From positions 1 to 33,877 of the forward strand of contig NW_004086393.1 in the NCBI RefSeq assembly GCF_000220395.1: DNA of 33,877 nucleotides, in the 5' to 3' direction. Below the pieces are notes generated by a model. The model ran no database searches and had not been told where the DNA came from. It saw only the letters and a program-made list of their open reading frames with translations. Each line of letters starts with the position of its first letter. Position 1 is the first letter of the stretch. Positions 12,766 to 25,066 of the stretch are shown piece after piece. Made by a program: the position numbers and the translations under genes. Source of the DNA: Ichthyophthirius multifiliis (Eukaryota; Ciliophora; Oligohymenophorea; Hymenostomatida).

Positions 12766-13405
12766 ATGATTTATTTCCCAAATTTATAAAAACAACCCCT
12801 ATTCACATTTTATATTGATACTTTTATGAGAAAAATACTCTAAAATTTCATAAAAATTAATTTTTTGGATTTCCCAGTATAAAATACATATGTACTATAT
12901 AACTTTTTTGCAAATAGTTTAATGTCAAAAGTATTTGATAACATAATATAAAAGCCTTATTTATTATTCCCTATAGAAATTTATTTAAATTATATATATA
13001 TATATTAAACTTATATTTATCAAAAAATTCTTTATATTTAAAATATTTTAATTTTTTGAAATTTTTTGTTATACGTTTTTTTATTTTCTTATTTTAAAAA
13101 TCTTTTTTATATTTAATTTATTTATTTTTAACTACAAATTTTATTAGAATATTAAATTCAAGCCATTATTGGATATAAATACTTAATCTGTTGATTCTTT
13201 TCTTATTTTCGAAATCTAAATAAAATGTTTTTCCATTGAATTTTATAATGTAGCTTATAAAGGAGAAACATTTGTAGATTATATGCATTTATTATAATAA
13301 ATTTTAATCTTTTAAAATTTTTATTATATTTCGACTATTTATTTATTTTTAATTTTTGATTAAGTATCTTGTTATTTAATGTTTCTCATAATGTATATAT
13401 TTTGA
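12766..13405 (+). CDS. Unrecognised candidate gene, two open segments
   Basis: An ATG at 12766 opens a frame beginning MIYFPNLQKQPLFTFYIDTF that reads well to about 12990, with varied residues (KVFDNIIQKPYLLFPIEIYL). A second segment from an AG acceptor at 13147 to a TGA at 13403-13405 reads equally well (KPLLDINTQSVDSFLIFEIQ, later GETFVDYMHLL) and ends in a hydrophobic stretch. The link between the segments is unresolved: the first frame meets TGA near 13050 before a good GT donor, so another homopolymer error or an unusual intron is needed. No family was recognised. Confidence 0.4.
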
Positions 13406-13950
13406 TTTATTAAAAATTGTGTATGTTAAATTTAAAATTAAGTATTTTTGATGAAATAATTAATAATTTTTTTGATTATATTATATAAAAATATTTTTTA
13501 TAAAAATTAATTATAAATTTATACATAAAATTTTTAAAATCCATTAAAAAATGAATATTAATTAATTAATTAAAAAAAAAAAAAAACATATTATTTTTAT
13601 AATATAAATAATAATATTTTTTATAAATAAAAAAATGTTTTTTATAAATAATAGAATATTTAGTACTTAAACATTATATACAAATGAAATAATAAAAAAA
13701 CATAATAAATTTATAATTTATATAAATAATAAATATAAACATATATATATGCATATATTTTAAAAAATATTATTTATTATAATTTTTTGAATAAATCTAA
13801 ATCGGTATTTAAATAACTAATAAAATAAATTTAAAATTCCTATATATAGATAATTAAAAATACAATATAAATATATATATTTTTATAAAATTATAATATA
13901 AAAGACTATACACTTTTCAATAAATAAAATAAATTATTTATTTTAGTTGA
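13406..13950. other. AT-rich spacer upstream of the deacetylase gene
   Basis: This is almost pure A/T, with short (TA)n stretches and no coding-like frame. It should contain the deacetylase promoter. No specific element is recognisable. Confidence 0.55.
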
Positions 13951-15099
13951 ATGTACACAATTATAGTATTACTATAAGACATATCTTGTTTAATAGGTTT
14001 TATACTAAGTATATATTACAAAACTTATTCCATGATAGCAATGGGTCCAATATTATATTTAACTCTTCCTTTAATAAATGAATTAATCTATAACACAATC
14101 TCAACTATATTATATAATCCTAAAGGCTTCTTATTATATCATAAAAATCTCCAAAAATAACAAAATGTCCCAATTGTATACCATCCTCGATATAACTTAA
14201 CAGCATGCGGAATTGAGAAACTCCATCCCTTTGACTCTACAAAATACTAGCGAATACATTAATAATTAGATTCCAATTTAAAAACCCTGACTCCATATGG
14301 AAAAGTATCTCGAGGTTTACTTCTAGACTTAAATATGTCTAAAAGATATTTACTTTCATTAAATTATTCCCTAATACTGAGTAAACTAGTTGAAATTCCC
14401 TTATGTTTACTCCCTGCGAGTATTTTGCGTTGGAGAATTTTAAATCCAATGCTATATGCAACTTAAGGGACTATAGATAGTGCAGTTTTGGCATTAAAAA
14501 AAGGCTGGGCAATCAATTTAAGTGGCGGATATCATCATGCTTGTAAATATTAAGGAGGCGGTTTTTGCATATACCCGGATATTTATTTAGCTATATAATA
14601 TATAAGGAAATATTTTTGTATAGAAAAATGTGCAATAATTGATTTAGATGCACATTAAGGAAATGGACACGAAAGGGATTTTTTGGAGGATAAAAATAAT
14701 ACTCTAATTATAGATTTTTATAATCATAATATTTATCCAGCAGATAGGAAGGCCAAATAGGCTATTTAATGCGATTTTCATGTAGATTTTAGTATTTCTG
14801 ATAATAATTATTTAAAAGAACTTAAAAATAAAATAGAAGTTTAATTATATAGTTTCAAACCTCAATTTGTACTTTATAATGCTGGAACTGATTGCCTTTA
14901 AGGTGATCCACTTGGATAAATGAATTTATCAACTGAATGTATTATTGAAAGGGATGCGATAGTCTTTAAAGAATGTGCAAAGTAATGTATTCCGATTTGT
15001 ATGGTACTTTCTGGTGGGTATTAAAAATGTAATGCAGATGTAATTGCTTAGTCGGTTAGAAATATTATTTAAATGAAAGAAAGTTAAACTGTTTTTTGA
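13951..15099 (+). CDS. Class IV histone deacetylase (HDAC11-like), membrane-anchored form
   Basis: This single exon of 382 residues has no frame problem. HDAC11-type enzymes are Zn-dependent and remove acetyl or, better, long fatty-acyl groups from lysine. All landmarks are present: YHPRYN and EKLHPFD near the domain start, WAINLSGGYHHACKYQGGGF with the His pair at 195-196, DLDAHQGNGHERDF with Zn ligands Asp233 and His235, NAGTDCLQGDPLG with Zn ligand Asp314, and LSGGYQK with the catalytic Tyr357. The match to animal HDAC11 is close across the catalytic core, including NHNIYPADR. Unusually, about 80 residues precede the domain, and they include two hydrophobic segments (about 3-22 and 28-50) that look like membrane anchors. 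The start is fixed by an in-frame TGA immediately before the ATG. Confidence 0.95.
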
Positions 15100-15823
15100 T
15101 TTTTAATAAATATATATTTATAAGATATGTATTTTTATATTATTTATGGTATAATAAATATTTATATTTATGTTTATATATTATAATAAATGTTAAAAAT
15201 AATTATTATTTTTATTAAAACATATATACTATATATAATAAATACTCTAATTTTTCAATATTTTAAAATAATGATAATTAGATGTCTCAAAAAATTTAAC
15301 ATAATTCTCTAAACTCATTTTTTAAAATAAAAATTAATTAAAACATTTACTACTCTAAAAAAAAAAATTATTTATAAATACTAAAAAAATATAATAACAA
15401 AATCAAAATTTTTTTAAAAAAATATATTGATTTATAATAATTTATAAATATTAAAAAATTTTAAAAGTGAAAAAATAAATAAAAAAAAAAGACAAATTAA
15501 AAATAAATTAAAAAAAATTATTTTTTAGAATAAAATAATGTTAATTTGAAAAAAATTAATTATAAAATCTAAAAATTAATATAAAAATATTTTATGTATT
15601 ATTATATAATACTATTTATGTAATATTAATAAAAAAAATATTATAAGAAACATCGTAGGATAATATATAATATGAATTAAAATAAAATAAATAAAATATA
15701 TAAAAAATTAAATTACAAACTAATAAAAGTAAATATAAATATATAAAAAAATATATTTATAATATGTAAATAAATATAAAAAATTATTTATATATATGTT
15801 AATTTTAATATAAAATATATATA

Positions 15824-15867
<44 letters not shown>

Positions 15868-16617
15868 GTTTTTCAATTTGTTTTTTCTTATATATAAAAA
15901 CATATATAAGGCAAGTATTAATTAACTACCGTATTTTATTATCCTGATTATATAAAATATGCTTCTATTCCTGTTTTTATTTAGAAAAAAGCTTTAAATT
16001 TATTTTCTATCTATGTTAATTGAGAAAACTTTATAAATTATTGTAAATTTTAATCTTGAAATTTATATTATTTCTCAAAATCAATTACATATATTGGATT
16101 TTAGGATATTATTCCAAAATAACATTATTAAAATTGTTATTTATTTTATATTTTTTAGACTGTTTTTTAATAATTAGATATGATTTTTTTTTCGTTTTTT
16201 TGCTTTTAATTTTAATCATATTTATTATTGTAATATGTATGATTTGTATTTTGATTAAAATTTAATTTTAAATCATTTTTTTGTTCTTATTGTTTTAAAA
16301 TTCTTTGATTTTAGTAAGTTATTCTTTAAAATATGTTTTAAGAGTTTTCTTTTTTCATTTATTTTAATTCACGGTCCATTTCTTAATGATAATATATTTC
16401 AAAGTATTAATTTTCTTAATTAATTTAAATAGAAAGTTTGTAAAATAAAAAAATAAAAACAACATTTGTAAAAAACATTTTTTATTTAAATTTTATTTTT
16501 TTGTTAAAAAAAAAAATACAAAATTTAAGTTGTATATTATTTGTTGTTATTATTTAATTAATATTTTAATATATTTATAAATATAATATATATAATTATG
16601 TATTAATATATATAATT
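15100..16617. other. AT-rich spacer between convergent genes, with a possible small exon
   Basis: Most of this is A/T-only, with a (TA)n tract at 15829-15862. From an AG at 15869 to a TGA near 16022 there is a plus-strand frame of normal composition (GKYQLTTVFYYPDYIKYASI). Weaker, very hydrophobic frames follow to about 16265. No upstream exon or start could be found, so this may be the remnant or 3' exon of a small membrane-protein gene, or chance. Confidence 0.4.
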
Positions 16618-18435
16618 TCACATAAAAAATTATTTTCTTTCTTTTTCTTCTTCTGGTTCTTCTTCTACTACTTTTTCTTCTTTTTCTTATTTTTATAATA
16701 AAGACTTGGCCATAATAGGTCTTCCATATCTATAATAAATATATAAATAAAGTAACTATATATATATGTATATATATAAATTGAATTAAATATATAATAA
16801 ATACCTTTTTTCTTTTTAAGGTAAATCTTATTCTCTTTTTCTTTATTCTTATTCTTTTTTTTCTTATTCTTTGAGACTTTATTTAATCTAATTATTTTTA
16901 AATATGAATTATAAAAAAATAAATTTAATATAAAGTATATAAGAAAAAATAAATAATCACATTTTCTCTTCTTATTCCTGTACAAATTCTTTCTTATTCT
17001 TAAAGTCTCTTTGGATCGTTTTATCTATAAAATTTTAAATCTTTGATTTAATTTTCAAGTTTTTTTTCCATTTCCTTTAAAAAAATTATATAAATATATA
17101 TATATATATATTTATATATATATGTTTATTTTCTTTTTTTATAAAATACTTTTAGCATTTCTATTCCACTTATATCTTTTCTTATATCTGCATTTTTTTC
17201 TTAAGCTAAAAATTCATTTTTATATATTTTATGAATCTTTATGAAAAAAATAAATAAAAAAACATTTTAATTAAAATAAATATATATTTAAGAAATATTA
17301 AATATATAAAAATTCACTTCCGATTCAATTTAAGCTAATTAAGAAGGCGCTTAATTATCATTTTTTATTTATTTTAATCTTTTAATTTATTCGTTTACTT
17401 ACTTTTTTATATAAAAAAAATAAACTTTTAAATAATATCATACATCTAAGCTTTTCTATAGTTCATTTTTAGCTTAAATTCTATTATTTTTTTCTTCATT
17501 TAATATTTTTTACCTTTTCTAATATCTATGTTTAATTTCTTCTGCCATTTATTCTAAATCTTATGTATTTTAAATTAAAGACAAATTTTTTTCTTATAAA
17601 TCAATGAAAATTTTATCCAATTATTCCGGTCTTTTAAAATATGGTTCAAATTCTTCATCACTTTCATTTAAAAGTTATTATATTTCTGGTTTTAAATTAT
17701 TGATTAAACCTCTAATTATTTCCGATGTATTATTTTTCTATGATTTACTTCTCTATGAAATTTCTCTTTTTAATTTATTTTACCTTAATTACTCCTCTAT
17801 ATACTCCTTTGGAGTGATTTAATCCAAAAAGCTCTTCTATCCCCACATTTCTTCTAAATTTTCAAGTTTTTATGAAATTCTAGTAGTTAAATCAGCTTTT
17901 AATTCCAAAAGATTTTTGATTTCAGCAATTTTTTCTTATTTTTTTTTAGTTTCATCTTCAGCTGCTTTAATGGCTTATCTCGAACTATTTTTATTTTCTT
18001 CTAAAAATTTATTAAAAGACTCCATATCTTCATCCAACATTTATTCGGACTTTTCCAAACCTCTTTTATGTAATCTAGTTTATTCTTCAAATTAATTGAT
18101 TTATTCCCGTTTATGATCAATAAGCATTTAAAACAATAACATTTCACGTTTTTTTTCAATAAATTAATGCATTGGTTCTTTTTATTTTACACGATTTTTT
18201 ATTGCGTTTTTAGCAGCATCTACTATATTTCTAATATATGTATATATTTTTTTATATATATATATATATATATAGTTTATGTTTACAATGTTAGGTTTTC
18301 ATCGTCATATTCTTCTTCGATTTTATATAATTCGTTTAGTTTTCCAACTGTAAATGTACCTTTATTTTTTATACCTTTTTCCCATATTTTTAAGTTTTCG
18401 TTTTTTTATCTTTCCTTTATTTTTTTTTTTTTTAT

Positions 18436-18466
<31 letters not shown>

Positions 18467-18874
18467 ACATGCATTCTTGTTTCTTTCTCTTTTTCTTTCA
18501 TTTTTAATATCTTTTGTTTTTTATTTAATCATTTTTTTTTTTTTATTTTTTTTTAAAATAAAAAAAAAAATACTTCAGTATCTTCTGGAACATAAAAAGG
18601 GTTTTCTGCTAATTCTCCGTTTATTTAAATAATTTTTTTTTCTAAAATTTATAATTTAATATATATATATATATATATTAGTTTAGGCATTTTAATTTAT
18701 TTATAAATAAAAAACCATTTGATATTTTAGGTAAATTAATTTTTTTATCTGAATTTGTACTATACTAAGAATTACTAGGTTTCTTTTATTATTATTTAGA
18801 AATAATCCATTTAATATATGTATTTTTTTATTAATAAATGAAAAAATTTATACTTATTTTGTTATATTTTGCAT
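16618..18874 (-). CDS. CFAP100: CFAP100/CCDC37-like axonemal coiled-coil protein (DUF4200)
   Basis: Ten exons: 18874-18854, 18782-18716, 18641-18574, 18510-18287, 18230-17444, 17401-17318, 17236-17150, 17074-16961, 16887-16805 and 16729-16618. All nine introns (42-83 nt) are GT...AG with consistent phases, giving 548 residues without any correction. In Chlamydomonas CFAP100 (FAP100, MIA1) works with CFAP73 to attach and regulate the inner dynein arm I1/f. Matches: an N-terminal NPFYVPEDTE motif followed by a basic KEKEKE region (family NPF-x-LPPD-x-D). The DUF4200 coiled coil runs from about residue 135 (EKKREMLLFQMLIDHKREQI, DEDMESFNKFLEENKNSS, AAEDETKKKQEKIAEIKNL), then FLDQITPKEY. The C-terminus is RPIMAKSLLQ plus an E/K-rich end. 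The first exon encodes only seven residues. CCDC38 and CCDC42 are relatives; domain order favours CFAP100. Confidence 0.85.
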
Positions 18875-19007
18875 TTTTTATTATTTAAATTTTATTTATT
18901 TTTTTGTTTGTATTTCTTTTAATAAAAAAAAAAAAAAAAAATTTTTTATATATAAAAAAATATAAAATTAAAAAAATTTAATTATTTTTTATAATAAAAA
19001 ATAAATA
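18875..19007. other. Short spacer between tandem minus-strand genes
   Basis: Only 133 bases, mostly A/T runs, separate the end of the ABC transporter gene from the ATG of the downstream CFAP100-like gene. Both the 3' end of one and the promoter of the next must lie here. Confidence 0.5.
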
Positions 19008-19648
19008 TCAAATTTTAGATTTTAAAACTTTTTAAAAATTAGAATCTGGATTAACCGTTAATTATTAATAAGTTCCTTTTTCGATAATTTTACCGTTTTC
19101 CATTACAAAAATAACATCGAAATCCTTTAAATTATCAAGTCTATGGCTAACCAGAATAAGAGTTTTGTCAAAACATATTTTATCTAAAAGGAATTTCATT
19201 ATTTTATCATTAGTTAAAGGGTCCATATTAGACGTTGCTTCATCTAAAATAATAATTTCCTTTTCTTATATAACTGATTATAGGAAATTAACTATTTGCT
19301 TTTCACCGTTTGAAAGATTATTTCCGGCTTTTTCAACTTCGAAATCTAAAAGGTTTTCTTTACATTTTATTCTCTCGAATTATATATTTAAATCATTAAA
19401 ATATTATAATATATGATTGTCACAATAATTTCTCATAGGGTCTATATTATCTCTAAGTTTTCCTTGAAAAAGAAATCCATTTTATGGAATTACACTCTAT
19501 TTATATTTATTATATATTATTTTTAATATTTTTAATTTTATAAAGAAAAGTATAATAAAGATTATTCACAGGATTATTTTAAATAAAATAAATAAAAAAT
19601 ATATAAGTAAAATAAAATTATATATAAAAAAAAATAAGTAAATATTTA

Positions 19649-19691
<43 letters not shown>

Positions 19692-20706
19692 GATATATTA
19701 TTTACAAAATTATCTCTTAATTCTTTTAATGATAAATATTTTATATTTGAATCCTTTAATATAATTTCTCCTTTATTAATATCATATAATTTTAAAAGAC
19801 TGTTTATTATTGAGGTTTTTCCAGATCCAGTTCTTATATTATATATATGTATTTTTAATAAAAATATATAATTATTACCTTCCACAAAAAGCAACTTTTT
19901 ATCCTTTTTAAATTTAAAAAGATACGTCATTTAAAGCAAAGTTCTAATTTTCGTTATATTATAAGAAAACATTAGAATACTCAATCAAATAGTTAAATTT
20001 ATTAGATTTTTAATTAATTTTATTTATATCTATTTCTCTAAACTCATTTTTTTCTTCACAATATTCACGTGTTCTTTCAATCACTTTTTCTATTATTTTA
20101 AAATTTTAACCTGATCTTAATGCATTTCTTATCTTAAATACAAATATAAAAAAATATTAAATAATAAAATTTAATACACAGCCTATCATTCTATAACTAT
20201 AAGCTAATGCCATAGAATAAATAGAAGGATTAAAAGATTAGGTATTAAGATTAGCTTAATAAAATGCGATAATTAAAACTATTGAAATAGATAAATAATC
20301 AACACAATTAGAAAGATAAAAAGGCGCTATTTTCGACTTTTGTATAAAATTGAATATATATTTATTTATATATGTATTTTTTTAACATTCATTATTTAGA
20401 TTTCTTTTGCATATTTATATTTTTAAATATCAAGAAATTATTCTTTTATTTAATTTTATTTTTTAAATGCACGAATTGTTTTTAATCCACTTTTTTATAT
20501 TAATATTTATTAAGTATTATTTTTAAAAAAATACTTTAGAATTTCAACAGAAAATGAACAATTGTCAATTTTAGATTTTTAAATTTAATTTTTTAAAATT
20601 CTTACATCTTTATATATTTGATTTTTTTCATATTATAAGATTCTATTAATTAAGAATATGGAAATACTAATAGCTATATATTTTTATATTAAAAAATAAA
20701 TTATAT

Positions 20707-20743
<37 letters not shown>

Positions 20744-22316
20744 TTTTAAATTTTTATACGAATAAACATTAAATATAGTTCTGTAGTTAAAATAAATACA
20801 AGCTAAGCTAAATTAAAAAAAACTATAAAAAAATAATTAATTTGTAAATCATCTAAAAATGAAATATCATCAAACATTCTTTATAATATCATACCAACAG
20901 TGTATTTTCCTTCGAAAATTTTAATCTTTGCATAGATTGTATTTCTTATAATTTAATTAAAAATTTTTTAAGAAGTAGTTGTACTTGCATATGATAACAT
21001 AAAACTCCTCAATATATTAAAAAAGCTCAAAAAAATGAAAATAATGGCTAAAGTTTATTTATAATCTCCTATAATAAATAATGGTTTGTAATTTAAATTA
21101 TTTAAAGATAAAATAAATGTATGTGACCAATATTCAAATACTCCTTAGGATATTTAATGCACTATAGTTGACGTTAAAAATACACAGAATACAAATATGC
21201 CCATATTTTATAAAAAAAAATTACCAGTTTTATAATTTAAAGTTATATTTTTCCTCTTTTTATTTGTTTGTTATTTCGTTTTGAAAATATTCGCAGTTCT
21301 TATTATCTTCTTTTGCTTAAAAATAAGAAAAATCGAAGTTTTATAATTATTTAGTCTAAAAAGGTTGGATTTTTATTGTTTTTCCTTCAACTAAAAGTAC
21401 TTAGCCTTCAAATTTTAAAAATGAATATTAGTTTAAAACTATAAGTATAGTCTTTTTTTATTCTAAGTATAAATAATTATAAAATGCTTATACAAATATC
21501 CTTTAGGCTACATTTTCATCTAATGAAGAAAAAACATCATCAAATAAATAAATGTCTTTGTTTTTAATATAAAGCTCTACATATACATATTCTTTATTTT
21601 TATCCGCCACTTAATTTGTTTCCATTAAATCCTACATCTTTTATTATGTATTTATATATATATAAATATATATATATATAAATATATATATAAATAACAT
21701 GAATTTTTTTTTTACTATAATCATCTTTATCAGGAAAAGAATCAATATCCTATTCTAATTGACATAAAAGAATACATTTATCATATAGTTATTTATTGTA
21801 TTACAAACCAAATAGTATATTTTGTTTCACTGTAGTATTTTAAAGCCAATTATTTTAAGATACATAAGCTAAAGTTCCATTTTTGTACATAATATTATTG
21901 TCCCCTTCTGTTATAAGTTCATTTAATATCAAATCTATTATAGCACTTTTTCCACTCCCAACTTTTCCAATTATAAAATTAAAAGAATTTTTTTAAATTT
22001 CAAAATGAATATTTTCTAAAGCTAAAGGCTTTTAATTTTGTCTAAGTAATAATTTTTTTTAAAAGTTTTTAGAAAATAATAAAAATTTTAATAAGGCCAA
22101 AAAGCATACTTAACGGAAAATTTAAGAGCTAAATTTTGGAATTTTTCTTATTATTTAAGAAAAAATCTATTTTCATTTGAAATTTATTATTAATGCATAT
22201 AATCCTAAAGTCTTTTAAATTAAATAATTCCACCGAAAAAAGTGCCTATAGACCATGGTAATCCATTTAATGGAGAAACAAATTTATCAAAAAGAACTAA
22301 TTACTAAAAATTAAAA

Positions 22317-22357
<41 letters not shown>

Positions 22358-23245
22358 CTTTTTTATAATTACTGTGAATATATTTATAGTTTATATTTAT
22401 TTAAATTAACTTAAAGTAACAAATAGTAGAACTGATTATGTTATTCGTCTAAAAAAACTAATAAAAGAGTCTCCATATTGAATTCCTTTTACTTATTTAT
22501 ATTCTTTTTATCTTGCTTCTTCCAGTTTTTTTAAAAAATAAGTTTCCCAATTTAAATATTTTATTTGCTTTAATCCGTTTAATATGTCTTCTGATAGTTT
22601 TAGTCTTTAATCTTCGTAATATTTTAGGTTATATACAAATACTTAAATTATTCCAGCGCTTATTATAGCTAAAAGTGATACTAGAGCCGCTGAAAAGAAT
22701 GAATATAAAGCTACTTCTTACATTATGGAGTACAAATAGGAAAAACCGATAAAAAGCTTCAATAAATGTTCGTACATGTTCATAAAATCCTCTATAGCGC
22801 ATTCTATTCTGTGAACAATATAAAGCATATTTGTAAAGTTCATAACCTTCTATTCAGGAAAGCCAGGTATAGATGAAATATTGACAAAAAGATTCATAGA
22901 TTTATCAAAAAGTTAATTTTATAAGAAAAAATTAGTTTTTATTTTCAAGTCTTTTTCATATTTTTCATATTTAACGTCTACATAGTCTTTAAGAACATTA
23001 TTAAGGATTAATATAAAAGATAAGTATTTAATTTCTAACATATTTTTAAAATTTAAATAGTAATTTGTAGTTAATTTATCTAGTATTATGGGTCCACTGA
23101 AGTCAAGAAGTACAAAAATAGTCTTAATTAAAAATAAAAGAAGGATTTTAGGTAAAAAAGTGAGAAATAAAAAATTTAGATAGGTGTAGTTTTATTATTA
23201 TATTATTTTTATAAAAAGAAATATAGATTTAATTTATGAATTCAT
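19008..23245 (-). CDS. Full ABCC (MRP)-type ABC transporter
   Basis: ABCC exporters pump conjugated organic anions or drugs across membranes using ATP. Order: TMD1 - NBD1 - TMD2 - NBD2, about 1202 residues, with no extra N-terminal TMD0 (short, MRP4-like). TMD1 has ISSIPGFPEQKVMNF, LKQIKYLNWE and DKFVSPLNGLPWS. NBD1 has Walker A GKVGSGKS (about 404-411), Q-loop AYVSQNNWLQ, signature LSGGQKQR and Walker B DIYLFDD, followed by SSLD; the switch His is replaced (IVLNQYSFL). TMD2 includes NGLKTIRAFKKQ. NBD2 has GRTGSGKTS (Lys at about 1003), a variant signature NLSNGEKQ, Walker B IIILDEATSNMD and switch LVSHRL. Introns: 22372-22304, 21715-21638, 20759-20674, 20534-20490, 20386-20337, 20177-20133, 19878-19833 and 19705-19497. 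Three frame changes lie at homopolymers (+1 at 22053-22060; -1 near 21561-21565 and 21248-21252). With them the CDS is 1203 codons. Confidence 0.93.
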
Positions 23246-23561
23246 GATTTATTTTTTATAATTCTTTTATATTTTTAATAAATAATATTATATTTATTTA
23301 TGTAAACTAATATAATAAAATATTCTATTTATTATTTTATATAAAAACATTTATATAAAAATATAATTTATATAATATATAAATTAAAAATTTTTAAAAA
23401 TACTTATAATAATATTTTTTATATATTAAATTATATTTTTAAAAGTTATATAAAAAGAATTAAATTTATATATATATTCTTTATTAAATATATAATATTT
23501 TAATGTAAAAAATAATTTTAAATAAAAAAAGCAATAAAATAAAAAAATAAAAAATTAAATA

Positions 23562-23614
<53 letters not shown>

Positions 23615-23704
23615 ATTAAATATATATATTTTTAATTATATTTTTTTATATATTTATGTATATACACACATTATAATATTTGTTATATTTAATTTTATAT
23701 TTTT
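23246..23704. other. AT-rich spacer
   Basis: This A/T-only spacer separates two tandem minus-strand genes and includes a (TA)n tract near 23570-23600. No gene or named signal is seen. Confidence 0.6.
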
Positions 23705-25000
23705 TCAATTTATTATTTTAATTTTTTAATTGTGTTATTAATGTTTTTTGTTATCTAATGAATTTCTTATATTATTTTAATTTTTTAATTATTTTTTTTT
23801 TTTATTGAATTTTATATCTAATGTTTTATTTCTTTATTTTCTAATAATTTGTATTTGTTATTTAACGTTTTCATTATTTTAAGAAGAAAAAGAACAATTT
23901 TTTAAAGGTGAAAAATTTTTATTGAATTTTTTTTATTTTTAATTTTTAAATTAAGAAAAATTAAAATTCTCAAAAAAAGTAATATTATTATTTACAAGTT
24001 TTCTTTAATGATCATTTGTTTAATTTTTAAGTTTTATTTTATTAGTTTTTTTTTTTTGTCTTTATTTTCTTATTATATTAAATATTTTTTCAAAAATTAA
24101 TCCTATATGTTATTTGGCTCAGTATATATTTTATTAAAAGTTTAAATTTCGTTATTATTTTTTTAAAAACTTGTACTATTTTCTTTATTAATTGCTATTG
24201 AATATTTCATAGATTCAGTTTATGTTGAATTTTTACTTTTATTTTGAGTTTGTAACACGTATTAGGATTCAGATTAATGTCTAAAAGGTAATAAAAAGTC
24301 ATTATTATTACAAAAAAGTATATTGATTTTATTCTTTTATTAAGAATGTTTTGTACTTTGTGTATAAATTTAACCTTTTTACTATTAATCTTCGTTTTCA
24401 TCAAAAAAATTTTATTTTAAATTTTTTTTAAATAATTGTTCTCTTTCTAAATTTTTGAATTAATAAATTAGTTGAATGAAGTCAAAAAATTATGAGAGTT
24501 TTTCTTTGTTAATTATTTTTAATGTTTTCCTTGTATATTATCAGGGGAATACTAAGTTTTTTCTATATTTAAATGAGTTATTTAAAAACTGTTTAATGGT
24601 TCAGTTTAATATGTTTGACTTCTTTTCTTTAATTAGTTATTCTAATGAAAAGAATAGGTTTTCTTATATATATTATATTGTTTAATTGCTTTAGAACCTA
24701 AAGATGAACTTGAGGGTCTTTGCTTTTTAACTAATTATTTAATATTATTTAATATTTATTGATAATTATTTTTATTATTTTTGAAAGTATTTTAATAATT
24801 ATTATTAGTTGAGTTTATATTATTATTATTGTTTTTTAAAGTTTTTGATTTTAATTTATTTTGTACATTTTATCTTGCTTTTTATATATTTGAAATTGGG
24901 ATTTCAAAATTTAAATGATTATTTTATTTTAATAATAAAATGGGTTTTATTTTTAAATTTTTTTAAAATTATATTTAAAATTGCTATTATTTTTATTAAA

Positions 25001-25066
<66 letters not shown>

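Noticed and set aside
16668-16985. Minus-strand frame of about 105 codons
   Set aside because: It reads through two introns and out of frame with exons 9 and 10 of the CFAP100-like gene, which give the expected C-terminal motif.
18167-18632. Phe-rich plus-strand frames
   Set aside because: They are antisense shadows of the Lys-rich exon 4 and flanking introns of the CFAP100-like gene.
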